Shown piece after piece: positions 18,236-27,527 of a stretch of DNA of 64,000 nt. The translations under genes and the position numbers were made by a program. Positions within the stretch are counted from its first letter, which is position 1; every line of letters begins with the position of its first letter. The notes beneath the pieces are model-generated. The model had not been told where the DNA came from and ran no database searches. It was given only the letters and a program-made list of their open reading frames with translations. The stretch is from Pseudomonas sessilinigenes (lineage in GTDB: Bacteria; Pseudomonadota; Gammaproteobacteria; Pseudomonadales; Pseudomonadaceae): contig NZ_CP027706.1 of NCBI RefSeq assembly GCF_003850565.1, positions 4,402,001 to 4,466,000 of the forward strand. Reading direction: 5' to 3'.

Positions 18236-18690
18236 GGGGCTTTGACGAGCTGCAATTGCCCCAGGGCCTGGGTGGTGGGTTGGTCGATGCGGCGTGCCGG
18301 CAGGTGCAGGATCAACTGCCCGGATTGGCTGGCACGGCCACGCAGCTCGACCCTGGCGCCGGCCGGAAAGGCCTCGGGAGCGAAGCGCAGGCGAAATGGC
18401 AGGGGTTGGCTGGTGCCGGTGAGGTTGCTACTGGCCAGCAGGCGTTGCGGACGCCCGCGCTCATCGATCACCAGCAGGGCCAGCTCGACATCGGCGCCGG
18501 CTGGTACGCCGTCAAGGCTGCCGCTCAACTCGCGCTGATAGGCCGGCAAGGGGCCGAGATCGACAGGTTCCTGGTTCTTTTTCACCGACTGTTGCTGCGA
18601 GGAAGTGGGCGCCGCGGGTTTCGGGGCATCGCTGCTGCAAGCGACCAGCAGGCTGACAAGACTGAGCAGAACAAGCGGTCTGAGCGGCAT
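18232..18690 (-). CDS. YbaY-family lipoprotein
   Basis: 152-aa lipoprotein. A signal peptide with lipobox LVAC puts the acylated Cys at about residue 18. A Ser/Ala/Pro-rich linker leads to a YbaY-type beta domain (residues about 45-150) containing [22 protein letters not shown]. YbaY proteins are outer-membrane-associated lipoproteins of unknown role. ATG 18690 begins the signal peptide. It is divergent from nrdR with 129 bp between starts, and it heads an operon with the downstream methyltransferase. Confidence 0.78.
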   Translation of the reverse strand: MPLRPLVLLSLVSLLVACSSDAPKPAAPTSSQQQSVKKNQEPVDLGPLPAYQRELSGSLDGVPAGADVELALLVIDERGRPQRLLASSNLTGTSQPLPFRLRFAPEAFPAGARVELRGRASQSGQLILHLPARRIDQPTTQALGQLQLVKAP

Positions 18691-18819
18691 TTGAAGCTCC
18701 AACAAGGCAGGTTTCCATGTGCGAAACATAATAGTCGGTCTGTATACCGTAAAGGCTATGGCTTGTCTTGCCAGTGGGATGCGCTACCATGGCCCTCCCT
18801 TTTTTTGTTGCCTGCCACC

Positions 18820-19284
18820 ATGCACTGTCCCTTCTGCGGTGCCAACGACACCAAGGTCATCGACTCGCGTCTGGTCGCCGAGGGCGAACAGGTTCGTCGC
18901 CGGCGTGAATGCCTGGCCTGTGGTGAACGTTTCACTACTTTCGAAACTGCCGAACTGGTGATGCCGCGTCTGATCAAGACCGATGGCAGCCGCCAGCCCT
19001 TCGACGAAGACAAACTACGCGCGGGCATGCAGCGCGCCCTGGAAAAACGCCCGGTGAGCGTCGAGCGCCTGGAAGCGGCGCTGGCCCATATCAAGCACAA
19101 GCTGCGTGCCACTGGCGAACGCGAGGTGAAGTCCCTGGTCGTGGGTGAACTGGTGATGGGCGAGCTGCAAAAGCTCGACGAAGTCGCCTACATCCGCTTC
19201 GCCTCGGTATACCGGCGCTTCCAGGACCTCGACGAATTCCGCGAAGAGATCGATCGCCTTGCCCGTGAGCCGGCCAAGCAATGA
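18820..19284 (+). CDS. nrdR: NrdR, ribonucleotide reductase repressor
   Basis: 154-aa regulator. An N-terminal zinc ribbon has C3-C6 (HCPFCG) and C31-C34 (CLACG), with the basic patch VRRRREC between them, then an ATP-cone domain (residues 49-139). NrdR senses ATP/dATP and represses the nrd operons through NrdR boxes. Length equals the family norm. It is the first gene of the riboflavin cluster, overlapping ribD by 4 nt (ATGA). This nrdR-ribD order is common in Proteobacteria. Confidence 0.96.
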   Translation: MHCPFCGANDTKVIDSRLVAEGEQVRRRRECLACGERFTTFETAELVMPRLIKTDGSRQPFDEDKLRAGMQRALEKRPVSVERLEAALAHIKHKLRATGEREVKSLVVGELVMGELQKLDEVAYIRFASVYRRFQDLDEFREEIDRLAREPAKQ

Positions 19285-20414
19285 GCCAGCCAGCGGAACA
19301 AGCGATCCTCGACGCCCACTACATGGCCCGCGCGCTGGAACTGGCGCGCAAGGGCTTGTACACCACCCATCCCAATCCTCGTGTCGGTTGCATCATCGTG
19401 CGCGACGGCGAAGTGGTGGGCGAAGGCTGGCATGTGCGGGCCGGTGAACCTCACGCTGAGGTGCATGCCTTGCGCGCCGCCGGGGAAAAGGCCCGTGGCG
19501 CCACCGCCTACGTGACCCTCGAACCCTGCAGCCACCACGGTCGTACCCCGCCTTGTGCCGATGCCCTGGTCGGTGCCGGGGTTGCGCGGGTGGTCGCGGC
19601 GATGCAAGACCCCAACCCGCAAGTCGCCGGTCGTGGCATGCGACGCCTGGCCGAGGCCGGCATTGCCGTCCAGAGCGGTGTGCTGGAGAGTGAGGCGCGA
19701 GCGATCAACAAGGGCTTCCTCAAGCGCATGGAGCATGGCTTGCCTTATGTGCGAGTCAAGCTGGCCATGAGCCTGGATGGTCGTACTGCCATGGACAGCG
19801 GCGAAAGCCAGTGGATCACCGGAGCCGCGGCACGCTCGGCGGTGCAACGCCTGCGGGCCGAGTCCAGCGTGGTCTTGACCGGTGCCGACACGGTGCTGGC
19901 AGACGATGCCCGGTTGACTGTACGCGCTGCCGAACTGGGCCTGGACCCCGAGCAGACGGCCTTGGCCATGAGCCGGCCGCCGCTGCGAGTCCTGGTCGAT
20001 GGTCGCCTGCGAGTGCCGCTGGGGGCTCCGTTCTTCAAGGCCGGGCCCGCCCTGGTAGCCACCTGTGCGGCTGTCGAGGAGCAACATGCCAATGGTCCCG
20101 AGTGCCTGAATGTACCTGGCGCCGATGGCCAGGTGGACTTGCGCCGCCTGCTCCAGGAGCTGGCCGCTCGCGGCGTCAACGAGGTGCTGGTGGAAGCCGG
20201 CCCGCGCCTGGCTGGAGCGTTCGCCCGGCAAGGGCTGGTGGATGAGTACCAGATCTTCGTCGCTGGCAAGTTCCTGGGGTCCACGGCCCGGCCTTTGCTG
20301 GACTGGCCCCTGGCGCGGATGAGCGAGGCGCCATTGCTCAAGATCATCGAAATGCGCGCAGTGGGCGATGACTGGCGAGTCACTGCCATCCCGGCCCCGC
20401 CAGCGAGCGTATAA
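19281..20414 (+). CDS. ribD: RibD, bifunctional pyrimidine deaminase/reductase
   Basis: 377-aa enzyme catalysing the deamination and then the side-chain reduction of 2,5-diamino-6-ribosylamino-pyrimidinone phosphate in riboflavin synthesis. The deaminase half (about 1-145) carries the zinc motif HAEVHAL and [11 protein letters not shown]. The reductase half (about 150-370) has [12 protein letters not shown] and the NADPH-binding [13 protein letters not shown]. Length is typical. Translation is coupled to nrdR through an ATGA overlap, and ribE follows after 47 bp. Confidence 0.96.
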   Translation: MSQPAEQAILDAHYMARALELARKGLYTTHPNPRVGCIIVRDGEVVGEGWHVRAGEPHAEVHALRAAGEKARGATAYVTLEPCSHHGRTPPCADALVGAGVARVVAAMQDPNPQVAGRGMRRLAEAGIAVQSGVLESEARAINKGFLKRMEHGLPYVRVKLAMSLDGRTAMDSGESQWITGAAARSAVQRLRAESSVVLTGADTVLADDARLTVRAAELGLDPEQTALAMSRPPLRVLVDGRLRVPLGAPFFKAGPALVATCAAVEEQHANGPECLNVPGADGQVDLRRLLQELAARGVNEVLVEAGPRLAGAFARQGLVDEYQIFVAGKFLGSTARPLLDWPLARMSEAPLLKIIEMRAVGDDWRVTAIPAPPASV

Positions 20415-20461
20415 TTCCCGACTTTCGCCTATCCGGCGGCCCTGTTCTCGAGGAGGACTCC

Positions 20462-21124
20462 ATGTTCACCGGCATCATCGAATCCATCGGCAGCATTCGC
20501 GCATTGAGCCCAAAAGGCGGAGATGTGCGGGTTTATGTAGAAACCGGCAAGCTCGACCTGGCCGACGTCAAGCTGGGCGACAGCATTGCGGTGAACGGCG
20601 TCTGCCTGACCGCCGTCGAATTGCCCGGCGATGGTTTCTGGGCCGATGTCAGTCGCGAGACCCTGGATTGCACCGCCTTCAACCAGTTGAAGGCCGGCAG
20701 CCGGGTCAACCTGGAGAAGGCCCTGACCCCGACCACTCGCCTGGGCGGCCATCTGGTCAGCGGTCACGTCGATGGTGTCGGCGAGGTCGTGGGCCGGGAA
20801 GAGAATGCCCGGGCCATCCAGTTCCGCATCCGTGCTCCCAAGGAGCTGGCCAAGTACATCGCCCATAAAGGCTCGATCACCGTCGACGGCACCAGCCTGA
20901 CGGTCAACGCGGTGAATGGCGCCGAGTTCGAATTGACCATCGTGCCCCACACGCTGGCGGAAACCATCATGGCCGACTACCGGCCGGGCCGTCAGGTCAA
21001 CCTCGAGGTCGACCTGCTGGCGCGCTACCTGGAGCGCTTGCTGCTGGGTGACAAGGCCGCCGAGGCCTCGGGCAGCACCATTACCGAAAGCTTCCTGGCC
21101 GCTAACGGCTATCTCAAATCCTGA
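20462..21124 (+). CDS. ribE: Riboflavin synthase, alpha subunit
   Basis: 220-aa homotrimeric enzyme that dismutates two 6,7-dimethyl-8-ribityllumazine molecules to riboflavin. Two lumazine-binding repeats are visible, starting MFTGIIESIGSI (residue 1) and LGGHLVSGHVDGVGEV (about 96). Each contains the typical VNGVCLT or VDGTSLTVN segment. GAGGA precedes the ATG at 20462. Also called ribC in other species' nomenclature. It lies 31 bp before ribBX in the same cluster. Confidence 0.96.
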   Translation: MFTGIIESIGSIRALSPKGGDVRVYVETGKLDLADVKLGDSIAVNGVCLTAVELPGDGFWADVSRETLDCTAFNQLKAGSRVNLEKALTPTTRLGGHLVSGHVDGVGEVVGREENARAIQFRIRAPKELAKYIAHKGSITVDGTSLTVNAVNGAEFELTIVPHTLAETIMADYRPGRQVNLEVDLLARYLERLLLGDKAAEASGSTITESFLAANGYLKS

Positions 21125-21155
21125 ACCTCAAATTTTGAAAGAAGGGGGGTGCCGA

Positions 21156-22247
21156 GTGGCGCTCAACAGCATCGAAGAACTGGTCGAAGACATCCGCCAA
21201 GGCAAGATGGTCATCCTCATGGATGACGAAGACCGCGAGAACGAAGGCGACCTGATCATGGCCGCCGAGTGCTGCACGGCTGCGCACATCAACTTCATGG
21301 CCAAGCACGCCCGTGGCCTGATCTGCATGCCCATGAGCCGCGAGCGTTGCGAAATGCTCAAGCTGCCACTGATGTCGCCCCGCAACGGTAGTGGCTTCGG
21401 TACCAAGTTCACCGTGTCCATCGAGGCCACCGAAGGCGTGACCACCGGCATCTCCGCTGCCGACCGGGCGCGTACCGTGCAGGCCGCCGCGGCCAAGGAC
21501 GCCAAGGCCGAGGACATCGTCAGCCCAGGCCATATCTTCCCACTGATGGCACAGCCCGGCGGTACCCTGGCCCGTGCCGGCCACACCGAGGCAGCCTGTG
21601 ACCTGGCGCGCATGGCGGGCTTCGAGCCCAGTGGCGTGATCTGCGAGGTCATGAACGACGACGGCACCATGTCCCGGCGCACCGAACTCGAGGCGTTTGC
21701 CACCGAGCACGGCATCAAGATCGGCACCATCGCCGACCTGATCCACTACCGGATGATCCACGAACGTACCGTTCAGCGGATTGCCGAGCAGCCCCTGGAC
21801 AGCGAACTGGGCCAGTTCAACCTGGTGACCTATCGTGATTCCGTGGAAGGCGACGTGCACATGGCCCTGACCCTGGGCGAGATCTGTGCCGAGGAGCCGA
21901 CCCTGGTGCGGGTCCACAACATGGACCCGCTGCGCGACCTGCTGATGGTCAAGCAACCGGGGCGCTGGAGCCTGCGCGCGGCCATGGCTACCGTGGCCGA
22001 GGCCGGCAGTGGCGTGGTGCTGTTGCTGGGTCATCCGCTGGATGGCGACGTATTGCTGGCGCACATCCGGGAAACCGCCGAGCACGCGCCTGCGAAGAAG
22101 CCGACCACCTACAGCATCGTGGGCGCCGGCTCGCAGATCCTGCGTGACCTGGGCGTGCGCAAGATGCGCCTGATGAGCGCACCGATGAAGTTTAATGCGA
22201 TATCCGGTTTCGACCTGGAAGTTGTAGAATACGTGCCCTCCGAATAA
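21156..22247 (+). CDS. ribBA: RibBX: DHBP synthase fused to a degenerate GTP cyclohydrolase II domain
   Basis: 363-aa protein. Residues 1 to about 207 form an intact 3,4-dihydroxy-2-butanone-4-phosphate synthase with DDEDRENEGDLI, GHIFPL and AGHTEAA, supplying the C4 unit of riboflavin. Residues about 208-363 align with GTP cyclohydrolase II but lack its zinc cysteines and the QEGRGIGL motif, which the separate RibA in this window (25679-26296) does contain. This matches the RibBX hybrid known in many Proteobacteria. GTG 21156 is chosen because of the GGGGGG-rich ribosome site just upstream and the family N-terminus. GTP cyclohydrolase II activity is not expected. Confidence 0.9.
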   Translation: MALNSIEELVEDIRQGKMVILMDDEDRENEGDLIMAAECCTAAHINFMAKHARGLICMPMSRERCEMLKLPLMSPRNGSGFGTKFTVSIEATEGVTTGISAADRARTVQAAAAKDAKAEDIVSPGHIFPLMAQPGGTLARAGHTEAACDLARMAGFEPSGVICEVMNDDGTMSRRTELEAFATEHGIKIGTIADLIHYRMIHERTVQRIAEQPLDSELGQFNLVTYRDSVEGDVHMALTLGEICAEEPTLVRVHNMDPLRDLLMVKQPGRWSLRAAMATVAEAGSGVVLLLGHPLDGDVLLAHIRETAEHAPAKKPTTYSIVGAGSQILRDLGVRKMRLMSAPMKFNAISGFDLEVVEYVPSE

Positions 22248-22293
22248 AAGCCGGCCGCTGCCAGCTTGAAATTCGCGGTTCAAATATCACTCA

Positions 22294-22316
22294 GGAGCGT
22301 GTACTAGACACGCTCC
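22294..22316 (+). other. Perfect hairpin in ribBX-ribH intercistronic region
   Basis: GGAGCGTGT/ACACGCTCC forms a 9-bp perfect stem with a 5-nt loop, 22 nt before the ribH start and followed by GGCTCTTT. It could be an intrinsic attenuator or an mRNA processing or stability element. It does not resemble the FMN riboswitch. Confidence 0.55.
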
Positions 22317-22338
22317 GGCTCTTTAAGAGATTTGTCGA

Positions 22339-22815
22339 ATGACCCTGAAGACCATCGAAGGTACCTTCATCGCCCCTAAAGGCCGCTATGCCCTGGTGGT
22401 CGGCCGCTTCAACAGCTTCGTCGTCGAAAGCCTGGTCAGCGGCGCGGTTGACGCCCTGGTTCGCCATGGCGTGAGCGAAAGCGACATCACCATCATCCGC
22501 GCTCCCGGCGCCTTCGAGATTCCCCTGGTGACCCAGAAGGTCGCGCAGAAGGGTGAATACGCGGCGATCATCGCCCTGGGCGCGGTCATTCGTGGCGGTA
22601 CCCCGCACTTCGAATACGTTGCTGGCGAATGCACCAAGGGCCTGGCCCAGGTGTCCATGGAGTTTGGCGTGCCGGTAGCCTTTGGCGTGCTGACCGTCGA
22701 CTCGATCGAACAAGCCATCGAGCGTTCCGGCACCAAGGCCGGCAACAAAGGGGCTGAAGCTGCCTTGTCCGCCCTGGAAATGGTCAGCCTGCTGGCGCAG
22801 TTGGAGGCCAAGTGA
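22339..22815 (+). CDS. ribH: Lumazine synthase
   Basis: 158-aa 6,7-dimethyl-8-ribityllumazine synthase, which condenses the RibBX product with the RibD product. Family motifs in order: VVGRFNSFV near the N-terminus, [15 protein letters not shown] [13 protein letters not shown] (residues about 53-65), [19 protein letters not shown], and [19 protein letters not shown]. It probably assembles as a 60-mer or pentamer/decamer. Its stop overlaps the GTG start of nusB by 4 nt. Confidence 0.96.
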   Translation: MTLKTIEGTFIAPKGRYALVVGRFNSFVVESLVSGAVDALVRHGVSESDITIIRAPGAFEIPLVTQKVAQKGEYAAIIALGAVIRGGTPHFEYVAGECTKGLAQVSMEFGVPVAFGVLTVDSIEQAIERSGTKAGNKGAEAALSALEMVSLLAQLEAK

Positions 22816-23312
22816 TTAGCGACGATAGCGATCGTTTCAACCCGCGCGATCCCAAGCCTGCCAGTGCCGGCAAGCCATCCAAGAGCGCCAAGCGTCGCGA
22901 AGCCCGTCAGCTCGCGACCCAGGCGCTGTACCAATGGCACATGGCCAAGCATTCGCTGAACGAGATCGAAGCGCAGTTTCGGGTCGACAACGATTTCACC
23001 GACATCGACGGCGCCTACTTCCGTGAAATCCTGCACGGGGTCCCGGCCAACAAGAACGAGATCGACAATGCGCTCGTGCCTTGCCTGGACCTGGCCATCG
23101 ATGAGCTGGACCCGGTAGAACTGGCCGTCCTGCGCCTGTCCACCTGGGAACTGCTCAAGCGTGTCGACGTGCCATACCGCGTGGTGATCAACGAGGGTAT
23201 CGAACTGGCCAAGGTCTTCGGTTCCACCGATGGCCACAAGTTCGTCAATGGCGTACTCGACAAGCTGGCCCCACGCCTGCGTGCAGCAGAAGTGAAGGCG
23301 TTCAAGCGCTGA
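22812..23312 (+). CDS. nusB: NusB transcription antitermination factor
   Basis: 166-aa all-helical RNA-binding protein that joins NusE (S10) on boxA to stabilise antitermination of rRNA transcription. It has a basic extension ([23 protein letters not shown]), where the second part is the family start, and the C-terminal [29 protein letters not shown] signature. The GTG start overlaps ribH by 4 nt. The ribH-nusB-thiL-pgpA order is conserved across gammaproteobacteria. Confidence 0.95.
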   Translation: MISDDSDRFNPRDPKPASAGKPSKSAKRREARQLATQALYQWHMAKHSLNEIEAQFRVDNDFTDIDGAYFREILHGVPANKNEIDNALVPCLDLAIDELDPVELAVLRLSTWELLKRVDVPYRVVINEGIELAKVFGSTDGHKFVNGVLDKLAPRLRAAEVKAFKR

Positions 23313-23330
23313 TCCGCGCTTGTAGCTGCC

Positions 23331-24296
23331 ATGGGCGAGTTTGAACTGATCCGTAACTTCTTCGCTGCCGCGCCTTGTGCGCAGGGCGGCGAGGGCGTTG
23401 CCCTGGGGATCGGCGATGATTGTGCCTTGCTGGCAGTTGCTCCTGGCGAGCAATTGGCGATTTCCACCGACACCCTGGTGGCGGGTGTGCATTTCGCCGA
23501 TCCCTGCGATCCCTTCCTTCTTGGCCAACGCTCCCTGGCGGTGGCTGTCAGCGACCTGGCCGCCATGGGCGCCACACCGCTGGCCTTTACCCTTGCCCTG
23601 ACCTTGCCAACGGTAGCCACCGATTGGCTCGCCGCCTATGCCCGTGGCTTGAATGCCATGGCCCAGGATTGCGCCGTGCGCTTGATCGGCGGCGATACCA
23701 CCCGGGGCCCCCTGACCTTGACCATGACGGTGTTCGGCCGCGTACCCGCAGGCCGGGCCCTGACCCGCAGCGGCGCGCGGCCTGGTGACCTGCTGTGTGT
23801 CGGCGGTCCGCTGGGCGATGCCGCTGGCGCCCTGCCACTGGTGCTAGGCCAGCGCCAGGCCGCGCCGGCAGTGGCCGAGCCGTTGCTGGCCCGCTACTGG
23901 TCGCCGCAACCGCAGTTGGCCCTGGGCCAGGCGTTGCGTGGCAAGGCCACGGCAGCCCTGGATATCTCCGATGGGCTGTTGGCCGATTGCGGGCATATCG
24001 CCGCGGCGTCATCGGTCGGGTTGCAAGTGGTGCTGGACACGCTGCCCCTGTCCAGGCCCCTGGTGGACTTTCTCGGCCTGGAGGGCGCTCGTGCTGCGGC
24101 CTTGAGTGGCGGTGACGACTATGTGCTGGCCTTCACCCTGCCACCTGCCGACTTGACGCCATTGCAGGCCGCGGGTTGGCCCGTGCATGTGGTGGGGCAG
24201 GTGGTGGCGGGGCAGGGCGTGGCCTTGCTGGATGCCGCAGGGCAGGACATCACCCCGGGCATCCGGGGCTACCAACACTTTCCGGAGACACCGTGA
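23331..24296 (+). CDS. thiL: Thiamine-monophosphate kinase
   Basis: 321-aa ATP-dependent kinase making thiamine pyrophosphate from thiamine monophosphate. It shows the AIR-synthase-like fold motifs: GIGDDCALL with metal-binding Asp residues near residue 27, FADPCDP, and the later GGDTTRG and LDISDGLLAD. The length matches E. coli ThiL (325 aa). No TPP riboswitch is visible upstream. Its stop overlaps the GTG start of pgpA by 3 nt. Confidence 0.95.
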   Translation: MGEFELIRNFFAAAPCAQGGEGVALGIGDDCALLAVAPGEQLAISTDTLVAGVHFADPCDPFLLGQRSLAVAVSDLAAMGATPLAFTLALTLPTVATDWLAAYARGLNAMAQDCAVRLIGGDTTRGPLTLTMTVFGRVPAGRALTRSGARPGDLLCVGGPLGDAAGALPLVLGQRQAAPAVAEPLLARYWSPQPQLALGQALRGKATAALDISDGLLADCGHIAAASSVGLQVVLDTLPLSRPLVDFLGLEGARAAALSGGDDYVLAFTLPPADLTPLQAAGWPVHVVGQVVAGQGVALLDAAGQDITPGIRGYQHFPETP

Positions 24297-24796
24297 CAGA
24301 TCATCCCAATCAGGTTCCGGCGGAGTTCGTACCCCCGTCGGTCTGGCGTAACCCCTGGCATTTCCTCGCGTTCGGTTTTGGCTCGGGCACCCTGCCCAAG
24401 GCCCCGGGCACCTGGGGTTCGCTGGTTGCGCTACCCTTCATTCCGTTTTGGCAGATGTTGCCGGACTGGGGCTACTGGCTGATGCTCGGCATCACCATGC
24501 TGTTCGGCTTCTGGCTGTGCGGCAAGGTAGCCGACGATCTGCGGGTGCATGACCATGAAGGCATCGTCTGGGATGAGATGGTCGGCATGTGGATCACCTT
24601 GTGGTTGGTGCCCGCCGGTTGGCAGTGGTTGCTGGCGGGATTCCTGATGTTCCGCTTCTTCGATATTCTCAAGCCCTGGCCCATCCGTTGGGTCGACCGG
24701 CATGTCCATGGCGGTGTCGGCATCATGCTCGATGATGTCCTGGCCGGGGTTTTCGCCTGGCTCGCGATGCAAGGGCTGGTGTGGTGTTTCAGCTGA
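24293..24796 (+). CDS. pgpA: Phosphatidylglycerophosphatase A
   Basis: 167-aa inner-membrane phosphatase making phosphatidylglycerol from its phosphate. It shows the family segments GFGSGTLPKAPGTWGSL (residues about 30-46), HDHEGIVWDEMVG, and the C-terminal GGVGIMLDDVLAGVFAW, with about four hydrophobic segments. GTG 24293 overlaps the thiL stop, the usual coupling of these two genes. The acidic residues in DEMVG and DDVLAG are the likely metal-binding catalytic residues. Confidence 0.94.
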   Translation: MTDHPNQVPAEFVPPSVWRNPWHFLAFGFGSGTLPKAPGTWGSLVALPFIPFWQMLPDWGYWLMLGITMLFGFWLCGKVADDLRVHDHEGIVWDEMVGMWITLWLVPAGWQWLLAGFLMFRFFDILKPWPIRWVDRHVHGGVGIMLDDVLAGVFAWLAMQGLVWCFS

Positions 24797-24806
24797 GGGG
24801 CAAGGC

Positions 24807-25550
24807 ATGGGTGTCTGTCGCGGGCTACTGGCGTTGCTGGTCCTCTGGAACTGTTGTAACGCATGGGCCGGCGAACAAGCGTCGTTGCCCAGGCAGATTC
24901 GCATTGCCAGCGAGGAGTGGGACCAGTACAGCGAGGCCGACGGCCAAGGCTTGTCCTGGGACATCCTGCGAGAGGTCTTCGAGCCCCAGGGGGTAAAGGT
25001 CGAGCGCAGCAGCGTGCCCTACACCCGTTCGGTCGGGCTGGTGCAACGTGGCGAGGTGGATGCCCAGGCCGGTGCCTACCACAATGAATCGCCTGGCGTG
25101 CTCTATCCGCGCTGGAACTACGACAACGACCATATCTACGCCCTGGGCCTGGCCGGCGGTCCCGAATTGAGCCTTGCCAACCTGGCCAGCTACCGGCTGG
25201 TCTGGGTGCGTGGCTACAAGTACCAGGACTACCTGCCCAACATCGGTATCTACAACGAGATCCGGCGTCGTGTCGGGATCCTGCCGATGCTGCTGTACCA
25301 CCGCGCCGACTTTTACATCGATGGCCAGACCGAAGTCGACTACGTGCTTGGGCAGGCCGAAGACCCTTCCCGCTTCAAGCGTTCGCACCTGGTGGAATTG
25401 CCCCTGTACCTGGGCTTTGCCGATACCGCGCGCGGGCGCGCCCTGCTTTCGTTGTATGACCAACGCATGGAACAACTGGTGAAGAGTGGTGGCCTGCGGC
25501 CGATCTTCCAGCGCTGGAAGCAACCTTATCCCTTTGACGAGAAGCGCTAG
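24807..25550 (+). CDS. Periplasmic solute-binding protein-like (SBP_bac_3)
   Basis: 247-aa exported protein with a signal peptide (MGVCRGLLALLVLWNCCNAWAG). An amino-acid-type substrate-binding fold follows, with IRIASEEWDQYSEADGQGLSWDILREVFEPQGVKVE and a second lobe from about residue 125. No ABC permease or ATPase is adjacent, so it may be an orphan sensor or binding protein; such Pseudomonas proteins are common and mostly uncharacterised. ATG 24807 is chosen for the GAGGGG site and signal peptide; it starts 10 bp after pgpA. The ligand-binding Arg/Asp pattern for amino acids is not clear. Confidence 0.75.
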   Translation: MGVCRGLLALLVLWNCCNAWAGEQASLPRQIRIASEEWDQYSEADGQGLSWDILREVFEPQGVKVERSSVPYTRSVGLVQRGEVDAQAGAYHNESPGVLYPRWNYDNDHIYALGLAGGPELSLANLASYRLVWVRGYKYQDYLPNIGIYNEIRRRVGILPMLLYHRADFYIDGQTEVDYVLGQAEDPSRFKRSHLVELPLYLGFADTARGRALLSLYDQRMEQLVKSGGLRPIFQRWKQPYPFDEKR

Positions 25551-25678
25551 CCGGTGGTCCGGTGATCAAACTTATCGATCTTTATCCACGATAATTCAGC
25601 CTAAGCGTCCAGTGGAGGCTGCTGTTACAATGCCGCCTCTGCGAATCTCCAGTCCCCATACAGATCAGGAGCACAACA

Positions 25679-26296
25679 GTGCCCGTTGTTTTTGTTGCCG
25701 CTTCCAAGCTGCCCACCCCCTTTGCGCAATTCACCATGCACGGTTTCCTCGACGAAGCCACCGGTCGCGAGCACGTGGTGCTCAGCCTGGGCGATATCGC
25801 CGACGGCGCGCCGGTGCTCGGTCGCCTGCACTCCGAATGCCTGACCGGCGATGCCCTGTTCAGCCAGCGTTGCGACTGCGGTTCGCAGCTCGAAGCCGCC
25901 CTGCGGGCCATCGCCCGTGAAGGCCGTGGGGTGCTGCTGTACCTGCGTCAGGAAGGTCGGGGTATCGGCCTGCTGAACAAGATCCGCGCCTATGAACTGC
26001 AAGATGGCGGTGCCGATACCGTGGAGGCCAACGAGCGCCTGGGTTTCGCCGCCGACCAGCGCGACTACGCCATGTGCCTGCCGATGCTCGAGCACCTGGG
26101 CGTCAAGGCCCTGCGCCTGATGACCAACAACCCGCGCAAGGTCAAGGCCCTGACCGAGATGGGCATCCAGGTCGCCGAGCGCGTACCTCTGCATACCGGC
26201 CATAACCCGCACAACAAACTCTACCTGGCGACCAAGGCCAGCAAGCTCGACCACATGATGGGTAACGAGCACCAGGGCGAGGTCGACCGCGCGTGA
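25679..26296 (+). CDS. ribA: GTP cyclohydrolase II
   Basis: 205-aa enzyme that opens GTP to start riboflavin synthesis. The three zinc cysteines lie in [20 protein letters not shown], and the catalytic loop QEGRGIGL and C-terminal [12 protein letters not shown] are all present. This is the intact cyclohydrolase II of the window, in contrast to the degenerate domain of RibBX. GTG 25679 has CAGGAG 9 nt upstream. It has its own upstream region of 128 bp with an inverted repeat TTATCG/CGATAA at 25572-25594 and a TACAAT -10-like element at 25626. It overlaps the next gene by 4 nt. Confidence 0.96.
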   Translation: MPVVFVAASKLPTPFAQFTMHGFLDEATGREHVVLSLGDIADGAPVLGRLHSECLTGDALFSQRCDCGSQLEAALRAIAREGRGVLLYLRQEGRGIGLLNKIRAYELQDGGADTVEANERLGFAADQRDYAMCLPMLEHLGVKALRLMTNNPRKVKALTEMGIQVAERVPLHTGHNPHNKLYLATKASKLDHMMGNEHQGEVDRA

Positions 26297-26712
26297 CCCG
26301 GGGCCAAGTGAGGCGGCGCCTGGCCGTCAGCTGGTGGCAGTACTTGGCGTTGGCGGTGCTGCCGCTGTTCGTGCTCAACGCCGTATTCGGCCAGGGCGAG
26401 CCGATCCTGCCGGTGCTGGCGATGCCGTTCTTCATTGCCGGGGTGGCGTCGATGTTCGTCAGCCTGCGCTTTTTCGGCGCCTACAAGCACGGCTTGATCG
26501 CCACCCAGAAAGCCCTCGATACCCCAGAAGAACCAGCGGCCTGGATCGACCTGGCAGCGCGGCGGCGCACGGCCCTGCTGGTGGCAGCGTTGCCAGCCTG
26601 GATCGGTGCCCTGGCGGTGTTCGTCGGCCTTGAGGCCGTGCCGCTGATGCTCCTGGCCCTGTCCACGGCGGTGTTGTTCTACCTCTACCGCATCCCACGC
26701 CAACTCGGTTGA
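26293..26712 (+). CDS. Small inner-membrane protein, function unknown (PA4046-like)
   Basis: 139-aa membrane protein with four predicted helices, at residues about 15-33, 41-60, 93-110 and 113-132. The amphipathic segment between helices 2 and 3 contains [19 protein letters not shown], and a basic N-terminus precedes the first helix. The GTG start overlaps the ribA stop by 4 nt (GTGA), and its stop overlaps the btuF-like ATG by one base, so it is embedded between ribA and a B12-binding protein. I do not recognise a functional family. An uptake role is only suggested by context. Confidence 0.7.
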   Translation: MTRGQVRRRLAVSWWQYLALAVLPLFVLNAVFGQGEPILPVLAMPFFIAGVASMFVSLRFFGAYKHGLIATQKALDTPEEPAAWIDLAARRRTALLVAALPAWIGALAVFVGLEAVPLMLLALSTAVLFYLYRIPRQLG

Positions 26713-27509
26713 TGCAGCGCTGGCTGGCCGTCTTGCTGCTGGCTCTGTGCGGCCAGGCGCTGGCCGCCGAGCGGGTCGTCAGCCTGGCGCCATCGCTCTC
26801 GGAAATTGTCGTCGAACTGGGCGCCGCCGACCTGCTGGTGGGCGTGCTGGATGCCGGTGAGCGCCCGGTGCCCCTCAAGGACCTGCCTTCGGTAGGGCGC
26901 TACGGCCAGCTGGATATCGAGCGCTTGCTGAGCCTGCGGCCGGACTTGCTGCTGCTCTGGCCGGGCAGTGTCGGACCGGCCCAGAAGGAGCAATTGGCGC
27001 GCCTGGGCATTCCCACCCTGGTTGCCGAACCCCATGACCTTGCGCAGCTGACCGCCCAGATCGCTGAGATCGGCCAGCGCCTGGGGCGAGCGCAAGCCGG
27101 CCAGGCATTGGCGACCCAGCTGGACCAACAACTTGCGCAACTGCGTCAGCGCTATCGCCGCGAGTTGCCCCTGCCGGTGTTCTACCAGGTCTGGGATCGT
27201 CCGCTATACACGGTGGGTGGTGGCCAGATCATCAGCGACGCCCTGGCGGTCTGCGGGGCGCGCAATGTATTTGCCGATCAACCGCTGCCGGCGCCCCAGG
27301 TCAGTATCGAGGCGGTGTTGCAGCGCAACCCGCAGGCGATCCTCGCCACGGCCCAGGGGCAATTGGATGCCTGGAAGGCCTGGCCGCAGATTGCCGCGGT
27401 CAAGCAGGGGCGTTTGTTGCTGGTGACGGACAAGGGCCTGGAGCGGCCCAGCGGGCAGATGGTCGGCGCAGTGGCCAAGCTGTGCGGCTTGATTGCGCCC
27501 GAGCGCTGA
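26712..27509 (+). CDS. btuF: BtuF-like cobalamin-binding periplasmic protein
   Basis: 265-aa secreted protein. A signal peptide ([18 protein letters not shown]) is followed by a helical-backbone metal/cobalamin-binding fold. RVVSLAPSLSEIVVELGAADLLVGV is the family start, LSLRPDLLLLWPG the end of lobe one, and a long linking helix lies near residue 120. BtuF delivers B12 to BtuCD, but no BtuCD is in the window. ATG 26712 shares its A with the preceding TGA stop. It converges on a BtuB-like receptor gene 7 bp away, supporting a corrinoid role. A siderophore role is less likely. Confidence 0.82.
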   Translation: MQRWLAVLLLALCGQALAAERVVSLAPSLSEIVVELGAADLLVGVLDAGERPVPLKDLPSVGRYGQLDIERLLSLRPDLLLLWPGSVGPAQKEQLARLGIPTLVAEPHDLAQLTAQIAEIGQRLGRAQAGQALATQLDQQLAQLRQRYRRELPLPVFYQVWDRPLYTVGGGQIISDALAVCGARNVFADQPLPAPQVSIEAVLQRNPQAILATAQGQLDAWKAWPQIAAVKQGRLLLVTDKGLERPSGQMVGAVAKLCGLIAPER

Positions 27510-27527
27510 GCAAGCTTTACAGCTCAG
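27506..27527. terminator. Hairpin overlapping two convergent stop codons
   Basis: CTGAGC/GCTCAG, a 6-bp inverted repeat with 10-base spacer, includes the end of the btuF-like gene and the end of the btuB-like gene. It lacks a T-run and is weak, so it is a possible minimal transcript boundary only. Confidence 0.3.

Noticed and set aside
20415..22338. FMN riboswitch in the rib cluster
   Set aside because: The conserved RFN core is not seen before ribE, ribBX or ribH; only a simple hairpin is present.
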